Assembly: GCA_029959085.1 (NCBI GenBank)
Contig: JARWIR010000018.1
Location: 1,550,001 to 1,614,000 of the forward strand
Direction: 5' to 3'
DNA length: 64,000 nucleotides
Source of the DNA: Nemophila menziesii
Lineage: Eukaryota; Streptophyta; Magnoliopsida; Boraginales; Hydrophyllaceae
Position numbers and translations under genes: made by a program. The notes below the pieces were generated by a model. The model ran no database searches. It was not told where the DNA came from and saw nothing but the letters and a program-made list of their open reading frames with translations. Of this stretch, positions 23,251 through 34,051 are shown one piece after another (the first letter of the stretch is position 1; every line of letters starts with the position of its first letter).

Positions 23251-24725
23251 GATACGTTTTCTATCCCTTTCGTGTTTTAGTTAGTTTAGTTTATTTTTAT
23301 TGCGTTGAGTCTTTTCGAGTCGTGGGGACACGACTCATTTTTGAGTTTTGGGTGGGGTTCGTTGCCTCATCCCAGTTTTATGTGTTATGTGTTTTATTTG
23401 CTTTCAATAAAATAATTTTCGGAGTTGCGTGTGACTATAGAAGATTTTAAATGTCCCTTTAAGCATACTTTTGATGAATCTATGATAGTAAATAGTGGAC
23501 TTTAGGGAATAACATAGAACGCACTTACAATTGCATGCGAACATAGGTAATTGATAGGAAAAATTAATGAACAATGCAAATGAAGTATGCTTGTACTTAA
23601 GGAATATGTTTGGTGTGTAGAACTTGAAATCCTAATTAGTAGAGAACCCACCTAGATATGAACTAAAAACAAGCTATGTACTTAGGAAAATGATAGGGGC
23701 ATTCCTTTGTTAGCCATTTGAAGCCTTTTAGCTTGCTATCCCTTATTATAATTTTATCCGTCTTAGCCCAAGTTTGAGCCTTTTCTTTTGTAGCCAAGAT
23801 ATAAGCCCATTATCCTTTAGATTATTAGGCATGACCAAATGACCCGCACTTGAATCACAACCCTGAGACTTGTCTCGAGCTTGAGTTTGGGATGGAGGGT
23901 CCACATTTGGGAATTTACATTGGGAAGGGATTATATGTGCTTGTATTGAGGCACAAAAACTGAAAGATGATATGATTGTTTGTAACCCTTTGCCAAAATT
24001 TGAAAAAGAAAAAAATAGAATAAAGAAAAAGAAAAATATAAGAGACGAGGCTTTTCACATCAAAATGATGGTCATGGGTATCTTGTACAAAAAAAAAGAG
24101 AAGAAAAAGAAATGAAAAAGAAAATAAAAAGAAAGAAAGAATAAATAAATCGGCAAAGAGGAATATTCTTGGAAATCATCTTAGTTTATTTGGGTTGACA
24201 TTGGGGACGCACCATTAGCGTGTCAAATGGGTGAGTGAGAACATTTTTTAGCGTAAACTCAAGCTCGAGGGCAATGTTGATGGTAAGTGAGGAGAGAGCC
24301 AAAAGCTCACTTCAAATTTACCAAATATACATCCATACCGTCCTTAAGTCATCATTAAAACCATAAAGACCTCGTGATTCTTAAGTACATAGTGAATTTT
24401 ATAATTCTGTTTATAGGGAATATATTAGGTGGAGCGTTCAAAGCGAGTTAGGATTAATGACCACCCTATAGCCATCATACAGATATGAGTACAAGTGTAA
24501 CCTTCAAGCATTGCGACTTTAATTTTATGATTGAGATTATTTATGTTTGATGTTGCATGATTAGTGTATGTATATGTTAGTTCTTAAAGTTTTTCTATAT
24601 GAGATTTATCTTAAGAATTGCTTTAGGTTTATTTGCTAGCTTCTATTTGTTCTCGCGTTTACTTCTACCCCTTGTTTTGTTTTATTTTGCTTTGTCGGGA
24701 CGACAAAGGTTTGAGTTGGTGGTCC
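23251..24725 (+). other. 3' noncoding region of ATH-1
   Basis: No gene. The order of elements matches 12075-13556: hairpin 23317-23336, motif 3 (23341-23357, here GAGTTTTGGGT), hairpin-like GAGACTTGTCTC 23865-23876, motif 4 at 23881-23895 (GAGTTTGGGAT), purine tract about 24000-24150, the 27-base conserved block 24286-24312, hairpin 24690-24708, and a damaged polypurine tract 24711-24725 (GAGTTGGTGGTCC). Confidence 0.85.
24690..24725 (+). promoter_or_regulatory. Hairpin and altered polypurine tract of ATH-1
   Basis: The stem CTTTGTCG/CGACAAAG is intact, but the tract reads TTGAGTTGGTGGTCC with a T interrupting the G run. Such a change could lower plus-strand priming of this copy. Confidence 0.75.
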
Positions 24726-26287
24726 TGATGTCTCCTTAATTATTCTTATTTTCGACCCTTAGGAGACATCATTTTTTGTGTTTATCTAATCAATTTGATA
24801 GACTTTTGGACTAAATATGCAATAATACGATTTTCCTCTTTTATTTCTAGCATTTTTGAATTATTAAGCTTTTGCGCGTAATATTGGTATTTTTAGTGTA
24901 AAGTTTACAGGTTTTAGATGTTAGGTAGAAGAGGAATCCGAGAATAAAGTCAAAGATCAAAAGATAGAGTCAAGACTTGAAAAGAAATCCCGAAGATATT
25001 ATTTTTAGAGCTGAATATCCATTTTCCAGGCCATAGATTGCTGATTTCGAGGTGCTTAAGCGATGATTTAGCCGCTGACCTTTGAAGAGACAACGCTCCT
25101 TATCGAGTTACGGAACTTTAGCAACTGGAATGAGGTCAATCGGAGTCATAACGAATCGGGAAAAGCCGTTTTAGTGAAGGTATATCAGCATTTACGGGAT
25201 TTTGGGCTAAGTTAGTGGATTTGGGCATTTTATATTTCATTTAATTAAAAGCCTAGGTCCAAGTCCGAATTTGCACATATAAAAGGAGGTCTGGACTTCT
25301 ATTTTACATACAATTCACATTCTGCAAGATTAAAAACAACAGAGAGAAGCAACTGAATGAAGGAGAAGAAGCTACAAGAGTTGGAGAGAGTCTATATCTT
25401 CGTTCGTAGTCATTCCGATTCCGGAAATTAGGTTTTTCTTATCTTTTAATTTTGTAAACAATATGAATTCCTTTACATTTAATTTCGTATTTTATTTTAA
25501 TATGAGCTAAGCTTTTCATAGTGCTTGAGAACAAACAATGGGTGAATCCCAATCTTATTAAATAACGAATATTGAATTTGGGTTTCTGTTAAATTAAACT
25601 AAATTAGGGCTTTTACTCTTTTCGATAAATTGAGAATGTTTACTGTTTTTAGCGTCATGAACTAGGAACAGGTGTTAGTATCTAGGCTATTCCAATTAGT
25701 GGCGATTGGATCATCCTGACGGAGGGTTTAGATACAGAACCATTTATTCAATCTAGGATAGAAGCTATTGATTCTGACGAACTTAGCTAATTCTAGGGCC
25801 AATGAGATAATAAAACCTAATCATCCAACGGTGGATCATATTTACCCTGACGGGACTATTGACACTTTAGGATTGCCTTATAGTCCACCCTGACGGGGGT
25901 ATAAGGAATTTAGAATCCCGACCATTGTAATTGACCAATTTAGCCCTTAAACAACATAAGTTAGGAAATAGGATTGGGAGGATCCTTGCGTTCTCAAGTG
26001 CTACTTCTCATATTGCGTTTTACATCATTTTACTTACGTCTTAGCTTTTATTTGCATTTTAATAATTGTCTTTCATTTATTTAGTCTTAATACGAAAACC
26101 AAACAAACATATTACTTTTATTTGCTTTCATAAGTGCATCAATCATTAATATATAAGCATTGTAGGCAACCCTCCCGTCCTTGGAACGAATCTGTATTAT
26201 CAGTTATACTACTTGGGACAACCGTACACTTGCGGTTGTGGTTCGATTTACATTTGCATTTATTTTAGAACACACAAAGGACCACCA
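24726..26287 (+). repeat. ATH-1 3' LTR (1562 bp)
   Basis: It runs from TGATGTCTCC to GGACCACCA with TATA at 25278-25284, and is the sister of 13557-15118. The sequence after it (ACCTC...) is non-element. No matching duplication can be checked because the left end of the array is truncated. Confidence 0.96.
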
Positions 26288-27761
26288 ACCTCCTTGTGAT
26301 ATCTTGTTTGAAATGTGTCTTTAACGAAGGATGAGATTACGGATGATCTTGTCGATCCTCACCCGTCCATCAGAATTGGTTGAAGATGGTACATTACTCA
26401 AAATTCAACGAGTCTGGATCAATTTTGTCCTCCTCGGCTCATCTTAAGAAACTCAACGAATACATGGTCCTCCGTGAACTTGAGATTAATTACAGATCGG
26501 GTCATGTAACAAGATATATGGAGAAATGAAAAAGCCATTGCCATTATACTGGCCATAAACCACTGATTTCGTATTCATTAACGTCTTTTAAAGAATCTTG
26601 GGGAGCTGGTGAAAGACAGTTCAATTCTCCCTTTCAGTCATATCACTTTAAAGCTCTATCGAGTGCTACATTTCCTTAATTCTGACCTCACAGATATCTC
26701 AAGTGACGCGCCAGAGCATTTAAAGTCTTTCTTGGAATTTATCACAGATTTAGCACCGTGTAAGATTTCAGCCGAAGTTCTGGATCTTTCAGGTTAATTG
26801 ATTAGTGTATAGAATATTGATAAAGAAGTAGAACCACTGTACAAATCTCCAGAGGGATGGAGGTTCTGTTTTGTATTTAATCATATATATGTACCATCTT
26901 AATTCTTGGTATCATCTACGAAGTTGTAATTCAGATTCTCAAAATGGAAGTAGAATTATGGTCATTGCTACCACAGGAAAGTTGACTTTCCCAGCTAAAT
27001 GACGAGTACATGTATTCTTATGATATTTAGTTCATTTTTTACAGCTTAAGTTTCTTAGAAATTGGATTCGGACAGGTGACTCTTTCAAGAAGTTTCACGT
27101 TCTTGTTCTGCTACTTAGAGGGATTCTATGTGGGATATGACAAAGCTGCGACACATTTTTATTCATAGCCAATCTTTGGAACCTATACATTTTTATTCTC
27201 AAGCGAAAGAGTTTTGAAGTTGTACAAGTACCAGATTCTATGTGGGATATGACTAAGCTGCGACACATTCATATATGCGATCTTATTGATTTGGAGCCCC
27301 GAAGACTTGTCAGGCTCAGGAAATGCTACGAATTGCAATAAGTTTCTGGTACCGGAATTTCTTAATAAGTTTAAGAGATTTCTTTTATTTTTGTTTACGT
27401 GGGTGTTCTGGGCCAAGACCCGACTAATCCCAAGGAAGGTAGGCACACCTCCACACACCTAGCTCTAGGCAAGTCAGAACTAGGTTACCCCTGTACCTCC
27501 TAGGCGACAGACGAGATTTTTGAAATTGTAGAAGTGATTTGAGTGTGTTGTTTCTCACTTGTTGGTAACTGAATTCATTGTTTTCAAGAGTATATTTTTA
27601 TTAATTGGTATTTACTGTTGTTTTTGTATGATTAAGATCATAACTTTACACGCTCATATACAAAAGCTCGTTATACTTACCGTTACCATTTCGGGTGCAT
27701 ATTTTGACTCAGGCAACGAATATAATATCAAAATCTAAAAGCATATAAAAGACTCTTAGTA
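26288..27761. pseudogene. Degenerate region with NLR-like leucine-rich repeat fragments
   Basis: No gene is intact. A phrase translating roughly as MWDMTKLRHIHICDLIDLEP near 27237-27300 resembles leucine-rich repeats of plant CC-NB-LRR resistance proteins (IWDM..LRHL type). The underlying DNA segment ATTCTATGTGGGATATGAC is partly duplicated at 27122 and 27236. A short open frame at 26609-26797 (LKLYRVLHFLNSDLTD) could be from the same relic. Frame changes and stops are frequent. Nothing recognisable was found at 27350-27761. The assignment is tentative. Confidence 0.35.
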
Positions 27762-27770
27762 AATTAAGAA

Positions 27771-29246
27771 GAGTAAATAACACTTTTGCCCCCTGGGTTT
27801 ATACGCGATTGACAGGTTGCCCCCTAAGTCTTAAAATGCGCCTCGTTGCCCCCTAAGAGTTACTTTTGTGACCCGTTACCCCCTGAGTGCATTTTCCGTC
27901 CATTTTCTCTGCTAAATATGACGTGGCAATTCCATGTCATATTTTTTTCTTTTTTTTTAATCCTAATACTAATTATATGTTTAATTAAGTTAAAACAAGG
28001 GTAAAAAAAAATTATATATATTTTTTATAATATTAAATATAAATAATAAAATAACCTACCCTCCACACCCCACTGCACCCCCTACCCCCCCCCCCCCCCC
28101 CCCCTCTTTCCCTTCTTCTTCTTCCCCGACTACACCTCTGGTTCTTTAAAAAAAAATCAAGCAACATAAGCTTCACAATAAGATATTAAAACTTAGTGAA
28201 GATGGGGAAGTAATGTTCTTTACTCTTAAACTCTGGTGCACTATCATCGTCTAGTTCTTCCACTTTGGAAGAAATGTTCTTTACTCTTAAACTCTCGTGA
28301 AGTAAATGAGCAGTGCTTGTCCCGATTCGGACCCTGATTTGGTATAAATTTAAGGCTCCTGACTCAAGAACTTCTCTCAGTATAGCTGCTGATATAACTT
28401 CTGCATCCATCTGCAGTTAAATTTTAGTTATCCAATAATGTGATGTGAATCTTAGTCAATCAAGGTACTACTTGTTCTATTTGCTCTGATTACTAGATAT
28501 TTAGAAGATATAGAACACATACATAAAAAAAACCAATAAAGTTTGAAAAGGGGCTCAAGATATTGAAAGAGGTACCTGAAGATCAGCAAGAATGACGGCG
28601 ATGGAGAGAGCTCTGGAGAGAGGAGAACGAGAATCACAAGAGACAGGAAGAGACTGAAGAATGGGAATACAGAGCTTGAGAGCTTTAAATAACAAGCGAG
28701 ATGAGCTAGTCGATAGCACACTCATCTTCATTCTCTCATTCTTTGATTTCGAACAGTGGCAATGTACCAGGATTTTGAGCTCTAATAAACGAGGGTTTGG
28801 GCATTGATATCAATGCAATCAATTCACGGATTGATATAATGCAATCTACCCTTGATTTTTTTTTAAAGAAGAACCAGGTCGGGGAAGAAGAACGGGGAAG
28901 AAGAAGAATGGGGAAGAGAGAGAGGGGGGGGGGGTAAGGGGTGCGGTGGGGTGGGGGGTGGTTATTATATTAATTATATTTAATATTATAAAAAGTATTA
29001 ATGAAACACCTATTTTACCCTTAGGTTAACTTAATTAAACATATAATTAGTATTAGGATTAAAAAAAGAAAAAAATATGACATTGAATTGCCACGTCATA
29101 TTTAACGGAGAAAATGGACGGAAAACGCACTCAGGGGGTAACGGGTCACAAAAGTAACTCTTAGGGGGCAACGAGGCGCATTTTAAGACTTATGTGGCAA
29201 CCTGTCAATCACGTATAAACCCAGGGGGCAAAAGTGTTATTTACTC
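27771..29246. mobile_element. Pack-MULE with long terminal inverted repeats
   Basis: The 1476-bp element has inverted repeats of nearly 390 bp (27771 to about 28158, and about 28855 to 29246) that match at well over 90% by eye. It is flanked by the perfect 9-bp duplication AATTAAGAA at 27762-27770 and 29247-29255. A 9-bp duplication with long repeats is the hallmark of Mutator-like elements. Each arm has four copies of a GTTGCCCCCT-type word near its tip. There is no transposase; the inner about 700 bases carry a captured host gene fragment, so it is a Pack-MULE. Confidence 0.93.
28186..28731 (-). pseudogene. Captured RelA/SpoT homologue fragment inside the Pack-MULE
   Basis: On the minus strand, exon 1 (28731-28576, 52 codons) ends ALSIAVILADLQ. 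A 165-bp intron with GT and AG borders (28575-28411) joins in phase to exon 2 (28410-28186), which begins MDAEVISAAILREVLESGA and includes RIGTSTAHLLHESLRVKN. From memory this matches the hydrolase/synthetase N-terminal region of plastid RelA/SpoT homologues, best the calcium-activated CRSH type, which make or degrade (p)ppGpp. After ELDDDSA the frame re-enters a duplicated 22-base segment (28213-28236 repeats 28275-28297) and soon stops. Catalytic domains are absent, so no enzyme activity is expected. The serine-rich exon 1 start resembles a transit peptide, but its origin is unclear. Confidence 0.75.
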
Positions 29247-29307
29247 AATTAAGAATACGTTAGAACCATGAACTACAATCAAAATAAAACAAAGGAAATT
29301 CTTTTAA

Positions 29308-30909
29308 CTACTCATGTGACATCATGGAATGTGCTTTCCAAACTAACCTAAAGCGAACACTCTCCCACTTGTGCTGTGCTCCTTGATAAATTTTCCAGGT
29401 GCTTGGCTTCCAATATTTCCTCGGGATTTCACAAACTTCAAATTTTGCATCCTTCAAGTCTTCATACCACCACTTAGTTTCACTACTCGGTTTTCTTATA
29501 ATCAGGTTCACATACAGAAATCTAGTGACGGTAAAATTCCGAGGGACTAAGATTTCTTTGGGATAACAAATCAGGAACAAGTTATCAAGAAAGTATGAAT
29601 CACGAGGCGGTTTTCCAAAACTAAATCCAAAGTGTACCTCCTCAACTTCAATTACCGGATCTTTTTGTATATCTTTTTCCATTGATTCGTCAAAATCAAT
29701 CTCAAAAGCTAATGAAATTTTAGATTTCATCAACTTTGCTAAAACTGGTTTCAGCTTATACAACTGATCAGTCTCCGTATAAAACCGCATATTCTGGTCT
29801 GTGGATATCTTCGACATATATTGACTCGAAGCCTTGATAGAAAATAAATCAGGAAATTCGCATACATCTAGAAGTTCAAATGAGACCATGTTAGGAGCAT
29901 CAATTATTACCTCCTTGACCTGCGTAGATATTAGGCTTATGTGCTTAAGTGAACGACTTGCTATGTTGATTCTTTCCACATCCTTAGTATATGTATTTAA
30001 CCTCAGATACTCAAGTTGAGGAAATTTCTTTACGAAGTTGTCCAAAAATGTTGATGGAACAAGATTCCAATGGCCAAACAATGACAAATGTTTCAACTTT
30101 TTAGTTTCATACAACACAAGAGAACTACTACTGCTTTTTTGTCGATGGAGACGGATATTTAAATATTGAAGGTTGGGTGCACTAATTATAAAAGAACATG
30201 TATAACTGCGATGCCAAAACTCAAATTTCTTAAGGCTATAAAGCTTAGTTACCTCAATATCATATAATGCCTCACACTGCTTTAGACACAAGTTTTCAAT
30301 CAAAGGACACGTCGAGATTATACTTTGAAACGTTTCTTCACCTATGCAAACGTCACTAAGATGTAATTTCTGAAGATTTGTAAAGTTTAACATGTCACCA
30401 GGAATTACACAAATAAATGCGTCTGAGTTACCATTATCCTTTATTTTAAAGCAACCGTCAATAATTAATTCTTCTAATGTTTTGACTTCAAAGATGCTCT
30501 TAGGCAAATCATAATATTCTGACTGATCTTCCAGAATAAAATCGAGTTGAAGTCTCTGTAAACCAATATTTTTAGCAATACCTTCAATTAATTCCGTCAC
30601 ATGTGAATCTAAATCAGAATTAGGGGTGACCAAACGCAAAATCAACGGCACTGAAACGATATTTTTCTCTTGATATTTCCGTAAAGTGTTTGTGATGAAT
30701 CTGGAAAAGCTTGGTCTTAAGATCCATGAACCGCTATTCAATTGATTACCGCAATCAAATTCAAGAGTAGGACGAGTAGTCGTAAGCCATGCATTATTCC
30801 ATGTCTTGGACAAAATAGTCGTTCGAGCGGCTTCTCTCGTATCGAGGTACGATAGTATATGACAGATTAGGTCTTCCGTTAAATAGAAACCGTCTGCCAT
30901 GGCAACCAT
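29308..30909 (-). CDS. F-box protein with leucine-rich repeat region
   Basis: This intact 533-codon single-exon gene is the only complete host gene seen. Residues about 8-48 are an F-box (LTEDLICHILSYLDTREAAR then LSKTWNNAWL), which binds SKP1 in SCF ubiquitin ligases. Residues about 115-340 carry irregular leucine-rich repeats (LQRLQLDF, LEELIIDGC, LQKLHLSDV, LIENLCLKQC) of the plant F-box/LRR type, likely the substrate-binding part. The C-terminal about 150 residues are unassigned, and a classical FBD motif was not clear. The second ATG at 30900 sits in the context GCCATGGC and may be the real start, giving 530 residues. The stop lies 52 bases from the right-hand duplication of the Pack-MULE, so the element lies in or next to the 3' UTR. 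The substrate is unknown. Confidence 0.9.
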   Translation of the reverse strand: MVAMADGFYLTEDLICHILSYLDTREAARTTILSKTWNNAWLTTTRPTLEFDCGNQLNSGSWILRPSFSRFITNTLRKYQEKNIVSVPLILRLVTPNSDLDSHVTELIEGIAKNIGLQRLQLDFILEDQSEYYDLPKSIFEVKTLEELIIDGCFKIKDNGNSDAFICVIPGDMLNFTNLQKLHLSDVCIGEETFQSIISTCPLIENLCLKQCEALYDIEVTKLYSLKKFEFWHRSYTCSFIISAPNLQYLNIRLHRQKSSSSSLVLYETKKLKHLSLFGHWNLVPSTFLDNFVKKFPQLEYLRLNTYTKDVERINIASRSLKHISLISTQVKEVIIDAPNMVSFELLDVCEFPDLFSIKASSQYMSKISTDQNMRFYTETDQLYKLKPVLAKLMKSKISLAFEIDFDESMEKDIQKDPVIEVEEVHFGFSFGKPPRDSYFLDNLFLICYPKEILVPRNFTVTRFLYVNLIIRKPSSETKWWYEDLKDAKFEVCEIPRKYWKPSTWKIYQGAQHKWESVRFRLVWKAHSMMSHE

Positions 30910-31795
30910 ATTCTACAATACTGTTAAAAATAAGTTACTCGCTCCGTTATTTAAAGGGGTATCATTTGTTTTTACGCATTAATTAGAAAATATTATTTAT
31001 TATTTATGTGATTACTAAAATATTTTTTATAAAATATTTTGATGTCTTAAATATTTATTAAAATTCTATATTATAATATTTAATTAGAGTAAAAAATAAT
31101 ATAAAACGACAATCTTTTTAAAATAACTATTTTTAGTATTTCTTTTAAACATACTATGTTTAGTATAAGTGACAATTTTTTAGTAACAGAAGTAACTATT
31201 CTTCTAAATTTATATTCATAATAATTTTTCTTAATAAATTATTATTTAATTAATTTTTTATAAGTAATATCATAAAAATATATTAAATAACATGCCTATT
31301 TTAAAAAAAATTACAGGACTACTACTGTTGGTCAATTTTATCGGCAACTGCTAGTCAACTCCAATGAATATTTTTTCCTTTTGCAATTTCCAAAAAAAAA
31401 AATATCACTGTGATTTTTTTCTGGCAATTTTTGTTTTCTGGAACTGTACATGTGCTGCAAGTACAATATTCTACTTGCAATTTTGGCAGAGCTCTAGTAT
31501 AATTTTTCGACAGAATTGGAAAAATAAAAAAAAATCAAGAAATCTCAAAAAAAATTACAGTGATATATTTTTATCTGTTTGCCGCCCTTAAATTAAAAAT
31601 AAAAATATTTCCGAAGTTGACCAGCGTTTATCGTCGAATTTGACTGGTCAACAACAGTGGTGGTGATAAAATAAATAATTGTTTTGTTTCATTATTTGTT
31701 ATATAAAGATATTTTCGTACAAAAAACTATAAGGGAAGAATCATTAGTTTGACTAATTTTTTAAAAGAATTATAACATTTGAAATCTAATTGTAA
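30910..31795. other. AT-rich 5' flank of the F-box gene
   Basis: No gene. Homopolymer A and T runs are frequent. An imperfect inverted repeat lies at 31318-31664 and is listed separately. No clear TATA box could be picked in so AT-rich a background. Confidence 0.5.
31318..31664. repeat. Imperfect inverted repeat, possible MITE
   Basis: The left arm ACTACTACTGTTGGTCAA with GCTAGTCAACT resembles the reverse complement of the right arm (ACCACCACTGTTG with ACGCTGGTCAAC). The arms are diverged and no target duplication was found. Confidence 0.4.
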
Positions 31796-31804
31796 ATTTA
31801 TTTA

Positions 31805-31996
31805 GAGTAATGCTGGGTATCACCCAAAAAGGTATCACCTAAACATCACCCATGATGTGGCGGTTAGGTGTACCAATCATGGATTTTCTCTTTCCAGATT
31901 TACTTTTTTCTCTCTCCTCCATGATTGGTACACCTAACCGCCACATCATAGGTGATGTTTAGGTGATACCTTTTTGGGTGATACCTAGCATTACTC
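31805..31996. mobile_element. Mutator-type MITE with perfect 9-bp duplication
   Basis: The 192-bp element is almost entirely two inverted arms of about 78 bp, starting GAGTAATGCTGGGTATCACC, around a short pyrimidine-rich loop. ATTTATTTA flanks it at 31796-31804 and 31997-32005. The arms differ at very few positions, so the insertion is recent. It has no coding capacity. Confidence 0.93.
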
Positions 31997-32005
31997 ATTT
32001 ATTTA

Positions 32006-32444
32006 TTCTATTTTATTTTAAAATGAATGAGTAAAAGTCAAATTTTTTTGCAAAACATTTTTTTTATCACAAACATATAAAAAGGTAAGATTCCATCTTC
32101 GCTATATCAATTTAAATTAGGATAATTCTCTTATATACCTAAAACCATCCAATTTTTCTATTTGGAGAAATTTATTTCTACTTATAAATCTAATTTTAAT
32201 TAAGACCAATAGAAATCTCTCTTTCTAAAATAAAATTTCAATTAATTACTAAAATGAATAAAATAATATTAATTACTTTAATTAACTAAGTAATCAAATA
32301 ACTAACTAACTAACTTTTTAAACAAACACCGACATTCTAACGTAAGTCAACCACCTCAAGAATGCACACACTACACTATCACCTAAGTTTTTTTCATAAT
32401 TATTGATCAAATAAGCTTGAATTCTCAGTAATTTTTCACGCTAA
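32006..32444. other. AT-rich interval before ATH-3
   Basis: No gene or clear repeat was seen apart from a short AACTAACTAACTAACT tract near 32297. ATAAT at 32445-32449 is the left target duplication of ATH-3. Confidence 0.5.
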
Positions 32445-32449
32445 ATAAT

Positions 32450-33926
32450 TGATGTCTCCTCAATTGTGATAATAAAATATACTCATGAGACATCATTTTA
32501 GGCTTATTTATTAGTTTATAGGTTGATTTTAGCTTAATTTAGTACACTTTCCTATTTTGAGTCTTGATTTGTAGAATTATTATTTTTAGAGCATATTGGG
32601 TTTAATTGTTTATTTAGTGTGAAACTTTGAAGATAATTATGGAGATTAATTAGAATCCAAGTCAAAGACTACAACTTATGGAAGGAGATTTGCATGGAAA
32701 TTGGAGATAAGGAAACAATTGCTAAAAAGATGGAAAAGGAAAAGCTGCCTAAATCTGGGATTCTGCATACACGTCCAAAGATATGCGTTTGTACCTAAGA
32801 AATAGGCCGAATTTGGTAATTTCCTTCTAAAGGGTCGAGATAATTCTGTTGCGATTCTTTTGGTATCTTATGGAGCAAAATCCGACCAATAACGAAGGAG
32901 ATACACTCAAAACAACGCAGCAGTGTTTATCTTACGAATTTGAGTTGGGCTAGGAGTCCATTACTTTAAGTTATCTCCAAGAAACGATTTAGGTCAACCT
33001 CTACACTATAAATACAACCTCTTAACACTCTTAAATCATCCTTGGTGAAACCTTAAACCAAGAGGAAGCTTAGAACACAAGAGAGAAGTCTGGAAGGAGC
33101 TGTCATCAACAATGTCTTCTTGTACCTTTAATTTTGTAATTTCTTTCTTTTCTTGCATGAACTAATTTTCTTTAGCTTAAGTTTTAGCATTAATGTATGA
33201 ACCCTAGTTTTGATTGACATCTATCTAATTTGGAAATTTAATGTTTTAAATAGAATTATAGTTTTTATTCTCTGTTTATGTGTTTGGATTTATATTCTGT
33301 GTTCTTGTGGACTGCAGCCATTAGAATTACCATCTAGTAATTAGGATACCATTGACAACGGTGTTTAATTGCATGTTTAGCACATAACGTTTAGTTTTAG
33401 GTTTGATCTGACAACCCAACCTAGCTAGATAATCACTATGGTTTAGTCTTTGTGACTATTTACCAATTACAGGAAAAGTTTGCTTAGGAAGCCACATTGA
33501 CACAGGTAAATCCTATTTGAAACTACCGATAGCATATTGGGACCGATTAGGGAAATACTACATAATTCACCCTTACATGTTTAGAACGGCAAAACTAGTG
33601 GGGATTACATGCTAATAACTTAAGCTATATTCTCATATCACTTCTCTTTCATATTTATTTTCTGTCTTTTAATTCTTAGTTTAATTTAGTTAATTAGAAA
33701 ATCAAACAAAAATCTATTTATCTTTACTTTTATTTACGTTTAGTTGTTCTAGCTTTAATTATTTACACTTGATATTTGCATAAGATTCTCCTAACCTCTG
33801 TAGTCTCTGCGGAACGAATCTTTATCTAAAACTTGCATACGATCTGTATACTTGCAGAACCGTGTAGTTCTAGGGTGTTTTTGCACTTTATTTATATCTT
33901 ATTTTATCACACCCTAGGCACCACCA
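32450..33926 (+). repeat. ATH-3 5' LTR (1477 bp)
   Basis: It runs from TGATGTCTCCTC to AGGCACCACCA. The start carries the inverted pair TGATGTCTC / GAGACATCA (32450-32458, 32487-32495). A TATAAATA box lies at 33007-33014. Confidence 0.95.
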
Positions 33927-33932
33927 AGTTTT

Positions 33933-33950
33933 TGGCGCCGCTGCCGGGGA
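33933..33950 (+). other. ATH-3 primer binding site
   Basis: TGGCGCCGCTGCCGGGGA lies 6 bases after the LTR. It fits the 3' end of tRNA-Asp, the primer reported for the Athila lineage. Confidence 0.9.
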
Positions 33951-34051
33951 CTACATCGTTAGTCCTTGTGCATATATCTTTTGCTTTTATTTCTAGTTAG
34001 TTCTATTTTACGCTTTTGTTTTTAGTTTTTGTTTTTCAGATTTAGTTACAG

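Larger units (their letters stand above)
9355..26287 (+). mobile_element. ATH-1: tandem Athila array (partial internal, LTR, internal, LTR)
   Basis: The sequence 9355-15118 is repeated at 20540-26287 with an offset of about 11.17 kb, covering the integrase end, GC island, accessory ORF, 3' noncoding region and LTR. The middle LTR (13557-15118) is therefore both the 3' LTR of a left copy and the 5' LTR of a complete right copy (13557-26287, 12,731 bp). The left copy is truncated at 9355, where homology starts abruptly inside integrase and abuts the DEK_C pseudogene. Such LTR-internal-LTR-internal-LTR arrays usually arise by unequal recombination between LTRs. The first about 375 bases of the two full LTRs differ at about 8 positions by eye. 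Confidence 0.9.

Noticed and set aside
27450..27530. Possible SINE or tRNA-like promoter boxes
   Set aside because: No A and B box pair at proper spacing, poly-A tail or target duplication could be made out.
28080..28105. Poly-C run as a possible gene or G-quadruplex regulator
   Set aside because: It is part of the Pack-MULE terminal repeat and has a matching G run in the other arm near 28922-28935; no further evidence for a function.
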